A model generated the notes under the pieces. The model ran no database searches and was not told the DNA's origin. It saw nothing but the letters and a program-made list of their open reading frames with translations. The position numbers and the translations under genes were made by a program. A stretch of 64,000 nucleotides of DNA from Actinomycetes bacterium (GTDB lineage: Bacteria; Actinomycetota; Acidimicrobiia; Acidimicrobiales; RAAP-2): contig JAJZBK010000003.1 of assembly GCA_021798955.1 (NCBI GenBank), positions 1 through 64,000 of the forward strand, read 5' to 3'. Numbering within the stretch: the stretch's first letter is position 1; each line of letters begins with the position of its first letter. Shown one piece after another: positions 48,284 through 55,689 of the stretch.

Positions 48284-48289
48284 GGCGAC

Positions 48290-48295
48290 ATCGTA
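48290..48295 (-). promoter_or_regulatory. Leaderless -10 box of mreB
   Basis: TACGAT on the minus strand, exactly six bases before the GTG at 48283. Confidence 0.55.
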
Positions 48296-48365
48296 GGACG
48301 CAGGGCGTCCCGCGTCGGTCCGGCCCGCCCTGCCCCGGCGACCGCGCAGGCGCCGTCCGCGTCAG

Positions 48366-48371
48366 TAGCCT
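48366..48371 (+). promoter_or_regulatory. Leaderless -10 box of the HtrA-like gene
   Basis: TAGCCT, seven bases before the GTG at 48379. Confidence 0.55.
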
Positions 48372-48378
48372 TCGCCGG

Positions 48379-49857
48379 GTGGACGGTCACGAGGGAGCGC
48401 GCCGTGGGCACGACCCCGGCGACGAGGGGAACGACGGGCCCGTCGGTGACGGTGGCTCGCGAGGAGACGACTCGATCGACGACCTCGACGACCACCTCGA
48501 CCTCGACGACCACCTCGACCTCGACGACCACCTCGACCTCGACGACCACCTCGACCTCGACGACCACCTCGACCTCGACGACCACCTCGACCTCGGTGGC
48601 TTTCGGGGCTGGGTCGCCCCCGAGGACCGCTTGTGGCGTCACCCCTCTGAGCTCGGTGCGGCCTCCTGGGCAGGTCGTAGCGGGAACCTCGGAAGAGGTC
48701 GGCTCCGGCCGGCCGGCCGTGGCGGCGTCCAGCGCCGGCCCGCCCCCCCGTGGATCGTCGGGACGGTTGCCGTCGCTGCCGGCGTGCTGCTCGCCACCGG
48801 CTTGGTGCTCGCCTCCTCGGGCGCCGACCCGGGCCTCGTCGCTCGGCGGGTGGTCGCCACCGCGTCGACCTCGACACCTTCGCCGGTGACGGCCACCACC
48901 ATGGCGGGCACCCCCGGTCCAGGCGCCGCGGTGGTGGGCAGGGTCGAGCGCCAGGTGCGTCCGTCCCTCGTCGCACTGGTGGTCCATCGGGCCACCGGGG
49001 CGGTCCTTGGAACGGGGGTGGTGGTCGAGCCGGGCGGGATCATCGCCACCACCGCCAGCCTGCTCCGCGGGGCGGTGTCCATCGTCGCCGAGGAAGCGGG
49101 AGGGACACGCGAGCCTGCCCGGCTGGTAGGAGTCGACCGGACATCGGGGGTCGCCGTGGTACAGGTTGCCGACCAGCTGCCAGCCGTCACCGTCGACTCC
49201 ACCGATCCCAGCCCCGGTTCGGTGGACCTGGCGATCGCCTTTCCTGCCTCGAGGGGAACCATGCCTCAGCCTGCTGTGTACGCGGGAGCCGTCGTCGCAT
49301 CTGGCGTTCCCGCCGGCGTCGATGGCCCGACCACCGAGTTCGCGTCGACCGTCGTCCGGGCACCGCTCTCCGGCTCCGAACAAGGCGGCGCGTTGGTAGA
49401 CGCCAGCGGTCGGCTCGTCGGCATCCTCGACGCCGTCAGCTCCACGCCGAACGGCTCCGTCGGCGTCTTCCTCCCCTCCACACTGGTCTCGGGCGTCGCC
49501 GAGCAGCTGGTCACCTCGGGAACCGTCGGGCGCGGTCGGCTGGGTGTCGACGGCAGCGACCTCGCGCCACCGGCCGGCAGTCCGACCAGCGCACCGGTCG
49601 GCGTGCTCGTCGATGCAGTCGACCCGGGTGGTGCGGCCGCCCAGGCCGGGGTGCAGCAAGGCGACGTGATCGTCGCCGTCGACGGCAGCACCGTCCACTC
49701 GATGGCCGAGCTCCGGGCCTTGCTCTACCCCGATCCACCGGGCACGTCCCTCGAGGTCACGATCAAACGAGGCTCCTCCACGTTCGTGACCACGGCCGTG
49801 CTCGGAACCTCGACGGCGGCCGGTGCTCCGGCGCCGGTCTCCAGCCACGCGCCGTAG
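48379..49857 (+). CDS. Protease-dead HtrA-like membrane protein with PDZ domain
   Basis: A 492-residue single-helix membrane protein. The cytoplasmic N terminus has six LDDHLD repeats (36-71) and a WRHPSE motif (86-91), followed by a helix at 125-146, a trypsin-like domain (about 185-375) and a PDZ domain (about 390-475). By alignment to the HtrA pattern, the catalytic triad appears lost: the TNNHVV histidine site reads TTASLL (Ser227), the DLAVL aspartate site reads SGVAV (Gly257) and the GNSGGP serine site reads SEQGGA (Gln335). It may work as an extracellular binding or scaffold protein, perhaps with the PDZ-Lon protease or MreB. GTG 48379 is supported by a -10 box. Confidence 0.85.
   Translation: MDGHEGARRGHDPGDEGNDGPVGDGGSRGDDSIDDLDDHLDLDDHLDLDDHLDLDDHLDLDDHLDLDDHLDLGGFRGWVAPEDRLWRHPSELGAASWAGRSGNLGRGRLRPAGRGGVQRRPAPPWIVGTVAVAAGVLLATGLVLASSGADPGLVARRVVATASTSTPSPVTATTMAGTPGPGAAVVGRVERQVRPSLVALVVHRATGAVLGTGVVVEPGGIIATTASLLRGAVSIVAEEAGGTREPARLVGVDRTSGVAVVQVADQLPAVTVDSTDPSPGSVDLAIAFPASRGTMPQPAVYAGAVVASGVPAGVDGPTTEFASTVVRAPLSGSEQGGALVDASGRLVGILDAVSSTPNGSVGVFLPSTLVSGVAEQLVTSGTVGRGRLGVDGSDLAPPAGSPTSAPVGVLVDAVDPGGAAAQAGVQQGDVIVAVDGSTVHSMAELRALLYPDPPGTSLEVTIKRGSSTFVTTAVLGTSTAAGAPAPVSSHAP
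48484..48591. repeat. 18-bp tandem repeat, 6 copies, in the HtrA-like gene
   Basis: Six units of CTCGACGACCACCTCGAC with almost no divergence, encoding (LDDHLD)6. The unit is a multiple of three, so copy-number change keeps the frame. Confidence 0.97.
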
Positions 49858-49860
49858 CAT
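49855..49860 (+). promoter_or_regulatory. Leaderless -10 box of the metalloprotease-like gene
   Basis: TAGCAT, exactly six bases before the ATG at 49867. It overlaps the stop codon of the HtrA-like gene. Confidence 0.55.
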
Positions 49861-49866
49861 GCTGGT

Positions 49867-51135
49867 ATGACACCTCCGCCCTCCGGTGAAGGGCAGAACC
49901 CGTTCGAACTGCTCTTCGGCGACCTGATGAAGCTCCTCGGGTCGCAGGGATCACATCAGTGGGAGACGACCCGGGCCTTCGCCGTCCAGGTCGCCACCGG
50001 TGGCGAGCCCGAGGGCAACGTCGATCCCGTCCAACGCATCCAGGTCGAAGAGCTGGCCCGCGTGGCCGAGCTGCACGTCAGCGAGGCGACGGGCATGCCG
50101 ATCGCTCCTGACGGGCGCCGTCTGTCCTGCGTCCCCGTCGGGCGGGCCGACTGGGCCCTGCGCGCCCTCGACGCGTGGCAGCCGGTCTTGACGGCGATGA
50201 CGCCCGCTGCCACAGCACCAGGCGCGATGCCCGACACGTCCGCCCTCGAGCCGTCCGGCGAGCCGGGCGACGCTCTCGTCAACCTGCTCGGCCAGTGGGC
50301 GGGGATGATGGGGCCGATGTTCTTCGGCCTCCAGGTCGGCTCGGTGGTCGGCCATCTCTCCCAGCGGGCACTGGGTCAGTACGTGTTGCCCGTCCCGTGG
50401 CCCGTCAACGACGAACTGCTCGTCGTGCCCGCCAACATCGCCTCGTTCGCCTCCGACTGGAGCCTGCCCGAGGAAGAAGCGCTCGTGTGGGTATGCGCGC
50501 GCGAGCTGGCGTCGCACTCGGTGCTGGCCCGTCCGTCCGTCCGGGCCCACCTCGATCGCCTCCTGAAGGCGTTCGCCGCGTCCGCCAGTACGGCGCAGCA
50601 GGGCCTCATGGACCGCCTGTCGTCGATGGGCGACGAGCTCGACCTGCCCGGTGTCGGCGGTGAACCAATGGACATCGCCGCCCTACAGGGGATGCTCGGC
50701 AACCCCGAAGCGCTGCTGGGCAGCCTCCTCACCCCAGACGTGCGGCGCACATCAGACCAGTTGACTGCCATCGCTATCGTGGTCGACGCCTACGCCGACC
50801 ACGTGGCCGACCTCGTGGGTCGCCACCTCGTCGGCGCTCATGCTGCCCTGGCCGAGGCCTGGTACCGACGGAGGATCGAACGAGGCAAGGGCGAGGAGGC
50901 AGCCGGCGCCCTCTTCGGCCTCGACCTCGACCAGGTGCAGGTGGACCGGGGACGGGCGTTCGTCGCCGGTGTCATCGAACGAGCCGGCGAGGAACAGCTC
51001 GGACGCCTGTGGACGTCAGAGCGCACCCTGCCCACTCCCGCCGAAGTCGACGCGCCGGGCCTCTGGCTGGAGCGCATCGACCTGCCAGAGCTCGATCCAC
51101 CGTCAGCCGCCAGTGGCGACGCCCCGGAGGCCTAA
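49867..51135 (+). CDS. TIGR03624/DUF2342-like protein with a degenerate zinc motif
   Basis: A 422-residue protein of the actinobacterial putative-hydrolase/zinc metalloprotease family (DUF2342). Conserved landmarks are an N-terminal NPFELLFGDLMKLL, the glycine/methionine-rich WAGMMGPMFFGLQVGSVVG, QYVLPVPWP and VVPANIASFASDW. At the position of the HExxHH zinc motif it reads RELASH (212-217): the first histidine is arginine and the second is serine. It is therefore probably inactive as a zinc peptidase, although a bound metal through other residues cannot be excluded. Seven bases after the HtrA-like gene, with its own leaderless promoter. Confidence 0.8.
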   Translation: MTPPPSGEGQNPFELLFGDLMKLLGSQGSHQWETTRAFAVQVATGGEPEGNVDPVQRIQVEELARVAELHVSEATGMPIAPDGRRLSCVPVGRADWALRALDAWQPVLTAMTPAATAPGAMPDTSALEPSGEPGDALVNLLGQWAGMMGPMFFGLQVGSVVGHLSQRALGQYVLPVPWPVNDELLVVPANIASFASDWSLPEEEALVWVCARELASHSVLARPSVRAHLDRLLKAFAASASTAQQGLMDRLSSMGDELDLPGVGGEPMDIAALQGMLGNPEALLGSLLTPDVRRTSDQLTAIAIVVDAYADHVADLVGRHLVGAHAALAEAWYRRRIERGKGEEAAGALFGLDLDQVQVDRGRAFVAGVIERAGEEQLGRLWTSERTLPTPAEVDAPGLWLERIDLPELDPPSAASGDAPEA

Positions 51136-51188
51136 GCGCCCTGCAGGGGACCGTCCCCCTGCGCACCACGGCGTGTCCGGGCTCCTCA

Positions 51189-51235
51189 CTACCTGCGGAG
51201 GACGAGCTGGGCCTACCTGCGGAGGACGAGTTGGG
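51189..51235. repeat. 24-bp direct repeat, 2 copies
   Basis: CTACCTGCGGAGGACGAG and following bases occur at 51189-51211 and 51213-51235 with one mismatch, ending at the stop side of the small gene at 51236. Confidence 0.85.
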
Positions 51236-51586
51236 TCAGGCCTCTGCCGTGTGGTCGCCGCCTCCGGCACCCTCGGCGCCTTCCGCGGCAGGGGATGAGT
51301 CGACCGGCTCGCCGAGGTCCCAGTCGAGCTCGATGTTCTCGCGCTCAGCGTCACGCACCACGCGTTCACGGTTGCGACGAAACTGCGGGTCGTGCGGCGG
51401 CAGGAGCACGAGGCGGGCGAGCGTACGCTGACGGAACTCCTCGATGAGCGCGGCGTCGCCATAGTCGGATTGGACGTCCCAGTGCGGAGCCACCGGGCCC
51501 AGGTACACCACGCGGACGTGGCCAACAGGAGGCTGGGGCTCCTCGGGCTCGTCGGTTGCGCTCGCTTCCTCGCCTACGGGGGTCAT
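51236..51586 (-). CDS. Hypothetical protein, 116 residues
   Basis: A small acidic unrecognised protein. The middle (VRVVYLGPVAPHWDVQSDYGD, then ALIEEFRQRTLARLVLLPPHDPQFRRNRERV) looks like a small folded domain; both ends are low in complexity and glutamate- and glycine-rich. GGAGGA lies eight bases before the ATG at 51586, and a TAGGCT box is about 30 bases further upstream. Convergent with the metalloprotease-like gene. No function assigned. Confidence 0.6.
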   Translation of the reverse strand: MTPVGEEASATDEPEEPQPPVGHVRVVYLGPVAPHWDVQSDYGDAALIEEFRQRTLARLVLLPPHDPQFRRNRERVVRDAERENIELDWDLGEPVDSSPAAEGAEGAGGGDHTAEA

Positions 51587-51891
51587 CGCCTAGGTCCTCC
51601 TGGATCGTGGCCGGAGATGAGCCTACCTGTCCGCCGTGCCCATACCGAGCGCTCCCCGGCCACCATCCAACCGAACCGCGCCGTCGGCCAAGCTCCCCGA
51701 GCACGGCGCTTTCTAAGAAGGACCGGGATGCTCATAAGAATTCGATGAGGATTCCATCAAAGCTGGCCCATTTCGTACCCCTCGAGCCCGCAGAATGCGA
51801 CACTAACTGACGTAGCGGACAGGCCCGCACAGTTCGCACGGCGGCGAGCTCGGGCCGAGAGGGCCGCCCCGACATCTCACGAGGAGGACCG
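51587..51891. promoter_or_regulatory. Regulatory interval upstream of whiB, with a lower-GC patch
   Basis: About 300 bases with no gene. The stretch 51715-51815 is clearly poorer in G+C than the surroundings (AAGAATTCGATGAGGATTCC and similar), which fits a regulated promoter region for the whiB gene downstream. The exact -35/-10 pair is not clear. Confidence 0.5.
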
Positions 51892-52137
51892 ATGGACACC
51901 GATTGGATGGCAGAAGGCAAGTGCCGCGAGCTCGACCCTGCGATCTTCTTTCCGAGCGACGGCATCGGCGTCCAGGTTGCCCAGCGGATCTGCGCCGAGT
52001 GCGCCGTCGCCGAGCAGTGCCTGCAGTACGCCCTCGACGAGCGGGTCGACCACGGCGTCTGGGGTGGCAAGTCCGAGCGCGAACGGCGTCGCATCCTCCG
52101 TCGGCGGCGCCTCTCCCACGTCTCGGTGCGGGCCTGA
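51892..52137 (+). CDS. WhiB-family iron-sulfur transcriptional regulator
   Basis: An 81-residue actinobacterial WhiB protein. Four cysteines (about residues 11, 34, 37 and 43, spaced C-x22-C-x2-C-x5-C) ligate a 4Fe-4S cluster. A GVWGG turn and a basic C-terminal RRRILRRRRL segment for DNA contact follow. GAGGAGG precedes the ATG. It belongs to the group that binds the primary sigma factor and senses redox or nitric oxide. Separated by 27 bases from the glutamate formimidoyltransferase gene. Confidence 0.95.
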   Translation: MDTDWMAEGKCRELDPAIFFPSDGIGVQVAQRICAECAVAEQCLQYALDERVDHGVWGGKSERERRRILRRRRLSHVSVRA

Positions 52138-52164
52138 GCCGCCCGAAGGGGCCGTGGCGGCTGC

Positions 52165-53058
52165 GTGGTCGCCGTGGTCCCGCCTCGTGACCTCGAGTGC
52201 GTCGTCAACGTCAGCGAGGGACGTGACCTCGCCGTCGTCGACCGGATCGCCACGGCCGGAGGAGCGTGCCTCCTCGACGTGCACTCCGACCCGGACCACA
52301 ACCGCTCGGTCCTCACGTTGGCCGGTACGGACACGGACCTCTGGGACGCCGTCCAGGCCGTCGTCGCCGAGGCGGTCGAGCATATCGACCTCACCTCGCA
52401 CCGCGGCGTCCATCCTCGGCTCGGCGCCGCCGACGTAGTCCCGTTCGTCCCGTTGCTCCCGGCAGGGCAGCCCACGGCGGCGGGCGGGGCCTCGCTCGAC
52501 GTCGCGCTCGGCCTGCGCGACCGGTTCGCTCGCTGGGCAGGCACGGCGCTCGCCCTCCCCTGCTTCCTCTACGGGCCCGAGCGGTCGTTGCCCGAGGTGC
52601 GCGCCGGTGCGTTCAGCAGCCTCTCCCCGGACACCGGTCCGGCCACTCCCCACCCGACGGCCGGCGCGTCAGCCGTCGGTGCCCGACACGCCCTCGTTGC
52701 CTACAACCTCTGGCTCGCCCCGGCAGTCGATGACCCACGACACGCCGACGACCTCGTCGCCGCCGCCCGACGCATCGCAGCCCAGCTGCGGGGGCCCGGA
52801 GTCCGAGCGCTCGGACTGGCCGTGGCGGGGACGGCCCAGGTCAGCTGCAACCTCATCGACCCGGTCCACGTCGGGCCGGAGCTGGTCCACGACCGGGTGG
52901 TCGCCGCCGCCGAGGCCGACGGGCTGAGGGTTGCCCGAGCCGAGCTGGTCGGGCTGGTGACCGACGCCGTCCTCGAGCGCGTCCCGGCTCGGCGATGGGC
53001 CGAGCTGGGCTTGTCAGCGGAACGGACCGTCGAGGCGCGCCTCGCCGAGAGCAGGTGA
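52165..53058 (+). CDS. Glutamate formimidoyltransferase
   Basis: A 297-residue protein of the FTCD N-terminal family that moves a formimino (or formyl) group from formiminoglutamate to tetrahydrofolate. The conserved ECVVNVSEGRD start, LLDVHSDPDHNRSVLTL, HRGVHPRLGAADVVPFVP, AVGARHALVAYNLWL and the closing ligand segment VSCNLIDPVHVGP are visible. The C-terminal cyclodeaminase domain is absent, as in bacterial monofunctional forms. No histidine-degradation genes are adjacent; a one-carbon link to glyA and metF is plausible. GTG 52165 is used; a GTG two codons downstream is equally possible. Confidence 0.93.
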   Translation: MVAVVPPRDLECVVNVSEGRDLAVVDRIATAGGACLLDVHSDPDHNRSVLTLAGTDTDLWDAVQAVVAEAVEHIDLTSHRGVHPRLGAADVVPFVPLLPAGQPTAAGGASLDVALGLRDRFARWAGTALALPCFLYGPERSLPEVRAGAFSSLSPDTGPATPHPTAGASAVGARHALVAYNLWLAPAVDDPRHADDLVAAARRIAAQLRGPGVRALGLAVAGTAQVSCNLIDPVHVGPELVHDRVVAAAEADGLRVARAELVGLVTDAVLERVPARRWAELGLSAERTVEARLAESR

Positions 53059-53110
53059 CAGCACGTCGAGCCCCGGAGGGCTCGCCACGAAGTCGAGGCC
53101 GACTTGAAGG

Positions 53111-53413
53111 CTAGGAGGCGTTCGCCGGCACGCGACGCTGCAGCGTCCGCTGCCGACGCAGACGCCGCCGTTCCCGCTCCGAGAGCCCGCCCCAGATGCC
53201 GAACTTCTCACCGTTGGCCAGGGCGTACTCGAGGCAGTCCTCGAGCACCACGCACCCGCGGCAGACCTCCTTCGCCTCACGCGTCGAAGAGCCTCGCTCG
53301 GGAAAGAACAGGTCAGGGTCGACACCCATGCAATTCGCCCGCTCCTGCCAACTGCGCTCTTGGTGGCCGTACATCAGCGACACGATGTCCACCGGTACGC
53401 CTCCCCTCGCCAT
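53111..53413 (-). CDS. WhiB-family iron-sulfur transcriptional regulator (second copy)
   Basis: A 100-residue WhiB protein resembling the WhiB2/WhmD group. Cysteines in ANCMGVD, EVCRGCVVLEDCLEYAL (about 28, 51, 54 and 60) bind the cluster; FGIWGGLSERERRRLRRQR is the family turn and DNA-binding tail. The ATG at 53413 gives a 27-residue lead before the first cysteine; ATG 53374 would shorten it. A lower-GC stretch at 53452-53480 upstream probably holds the promoter. Convergent with the formimidoyltransferase gene, so two whiB genes face it from both sides. Confidence 0.93.
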   Translation of the reverse strand: MARGGVPVDIVSLMYGHQERSWQERANCMGVDPDLFFPERGSSTREAKEVCRGCVVLEDCLEYALANGEKFGIWGGLSERERRRLRRQRTLQRRVPANAS

Positions 53414-53651
53414 TGAGCAACGCCGACCGCCGGGCCACGCGTCGCACGGATGTAACTACAACCCTGTTATCTTTTCGCATCTCGCCACTGGGCGCAAGGT
53501 GCTTTCCACGGAACGCGGCAGGAAGACGGCCGGGGCCAGGGCAACAGCAACAGGGTGTACAGCAACAGGGTGTGGGGCGAGCAGCGCCGGTCACGACACC
53601 GACCACCACACCGACCGCCACACCGGCATGCCCGGGCGGGCGGATCGGCGC

Positions 53652-55679
53652 TCAGCCAGCTCGACGCGAGCGGCGGGTGGTGCGATGCCGCAGGAAGTCG
53701 ACGAGCACGTAGTCCCCCAGCTCGCCAGGCGTGGTGGCAAAGGCGCGGCCCTTGTTGATCCGGGTCAGTTGCTCGATGAAGCCCTGAAGCCCGTGGTCGG
53801 GCTCCAGCAGGAACGTGTTGATGGTGATCCGGGCACGCGTGCACCGGAGCACCTCGGCGAGGGTGGCTTCGAGGGTTTCGGGGACTGGTGGGTAGTTGAA
53901 GAAGACGTCGACGTCGGTGCCCGAGTGGTCGGTGACGATATGGGCCGTCGGCTCGCCGTCGGTGACCAGGATGATCTGCTTGGTACCCGGCTGGTGGGCG
54001 AGCATCCGCCGGGCGAGGATGAGGCCGTGCTGCAGGTTGGTGCCGTAGACGTAGTCCCAGCTGACCGTGGGCAGGTCGTCGGGTTCGATGACGCGTGCGA
54101 CTTCGGAGAACCCGACGATGCCGAGGTAGTCGCGGGGGAACCGGGTCGTGATCAGCGAGTGCAGGGCGAGCGCCATCTTCTTCGCCGGAACGAAGTTGTC
54201 GCGCATCGGCATCGACAGCGACAAGTCGAGCAGGAGCACGGTGGCCGTCCGAGTGAGGGCCTCCGTCTCGACCACCTCGAAGTCCTCCGGTGTGAGCCGG
54301 ACGGGCACGCCGCTCCCCGACCGCCGCAGGGCGTTGTGGACCGTCCGTGACAGGTCGAGGTTGAACGGGTCGCCGAACTCGTAGGGCTTGGTGGTCTCCT
54401 CGCGGTCGTGGCCGGCACCCGACCACGTCGTGCGATGACCGCCAAGCCGGTCCTTGCCGAGCTGGTCGAAGAGGTCGGCGAGCGCCTGGTGGCCGATCCG
54501 CCGGATCCCCTTGGGCGTGAGCTCGAAGCGACCCTCGCGCTGGTCGATCAGCCCGGCATCGGTGAGCTGACGGGCAAGGCGGGCGAGCCGGTCGAGGGAG
54601 CGGGCGGCGTCCTCGCCGAGGTGGCGGGCAACCTTGTCGAGGTCGACCTCTAAGAGCGCGGCCGGCGAGCTAGCCGACCGCAGGTAGGCCTCGAGCTCGT
54701 CGAGATCACGCAGCCGGGCGGCAGCATCCGCCGCGTCCCCCAAGCCGAGCGGCTGGTCACCGCTGAAGCGGTACCGCTGGTCCCAGCCGGCGGCGGGGAA
54801 CGCCTGCCGCAAGTTGCCGGCGAGCCGGTCGACCTGCCAGCGCAGGTCGAGGTCCTCGAGGAGCGACTCGGCGAGCCCTTGCAGCTGGGCCCGCTGCTCG
54901 GGGGACATCGAGTTCCACATCGCTTGGGCGGCGGCCATCGAGGCAGCAAGCTGCTCGAGGAGCTCGTCGAGGGTGGTCGGATCGCCGGGGAACAGGTCGC
55001 CGAAGCGCTCCATGAACGACTCGAAGCCGGGGTCGAGCTCCTCGCCCGCCTGACGTTGCTCGAGCATCCGGTTGAGGGCGTCGAAGGCGTCTCGCATCCG
55101 GGCCAGCTGCTCGGGGTCGGGGTTGGCCAGGGCCTCGGACACCTGCTCGAAGTAGCTCCGAGTCACCTCCCGACGGAGCCGGTCGACGAGCTCCTCGAAG
55201 TGCTGGCGAGCCTCCGACGACACGAACTCGTACTGCTGGAGCCCCCGGACCATCCCCGACAGGTCGGGGGGCAAGAGGTCGAGCTGCAGCCGGCGCTCGT
55301 CGGCGACCGCGTCGGTCACCTCGCGCCGACGCTCGTCTCCTGATGCCTGCGCCTCCGCCTGCAGGGCGTCGATACCGGCACGCTCCTCGCCGAGGACCTC
55401 GGCCAGCTCGTCGGCGATCTCGCTGAAGGCGCCGCCGAGGTCGCCCCGCTCGAGCTGCTCCTGGCGCTCCTGGCGCACCCGGTCGAGCAGCTCGCGCAGA
55501 CCTTGGACGTCGTGGCCGTCGGAGGTGCGCCACCCCCGGTTGAGCATCCGACGGAGCGCTTCGTGGAGATCGCCGTTGGCCAGCAGGTCGTCGGTCAGCT
55601 GGGCCAGGACGGCATCGGTGTCGTCGACCAGCTCCTGTTGAGAGCCGTCCCATCGCCGGTACTCGAACTGCCAGGGCAC
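53652..55679 (-). CDS. VWA-domain protein, partner of the AAA ATPase
   Basis: A 675-residue protein with a long helical, glutamate/leucine/arginine-rich N-terminal part (about residues 50-420) and a C-terminal von Willebrand A domain (about 465-640). The MIDAS metal site is DLSLSMPM, with TDGEPTAH as a later ligand strand. The pairing with a ChlI-type ATPase mirrors magnesium chelatase BchI/BchD and other MoxR-VWA chaperone pairs that insert metals or remodel proteins. GTG 55679 starts ten bases after the ATPase stop. No tetrapyrrole genes are near, so it is probably not a true magnesium chelatase. Confidence 0.88.
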   Translation of the reverse strand: MPWQFEYRRWDGSQQELVDDTDAVLAQLTDDLLANGDLHEALRRMLNRGWRTSDGHDVQGLRELLDRVRQERQEQLERGDLGGAFSEIADELAEVLGEERAGIDALQAEAQASGDERRREVTDAVADERRLQLDLLPPDLSGMVRGLQQYEFVSSEARQHFEELVDRLRREVTRSYFEQVSEALANPDPEQLARMRDAFDALNRMLEQRQAGEELDPGFESFMERFGDLFPGDPTTLDELLEQLAASMAAAQAMWNSMSPEQRAQLQGLAESLLEDLDLRWQVDRLAGNLRQAFPAAGWDQRYRFSGDQPLGLGDAADAAARLRDLDELEAYLRSASSPAALLEVDLDKVARHLGEDAARSLDRLARLARQLTDAGLIDQREGRFELTPKGIRRIGHQALADLFDQLGKDRLGGHRTTWSGAGHDREETTKPYEFGDPFNLDLSRTVHNALRRSGSGVPVRLTPEDFEVVETEALTRTATVLLLDLSLSMPMRDNFVPAKKMALALHSLITTRFPRDYLGIVGFSEVARVIEPDDLPTVSWDYVYGTNLQHGLILARRMLAHQPGTKQIILVTDGEPTAHIVTDHSGTDVDVFFNYPPVPETLEATLAEVLRCTRARITINTFLLEPDHGLQGFIEQLTRINKGRAFATTPGELGDYVLVDFLRHRTTRRSRRAG

Positions 55680-55689
55680 GGCCGAGCCC

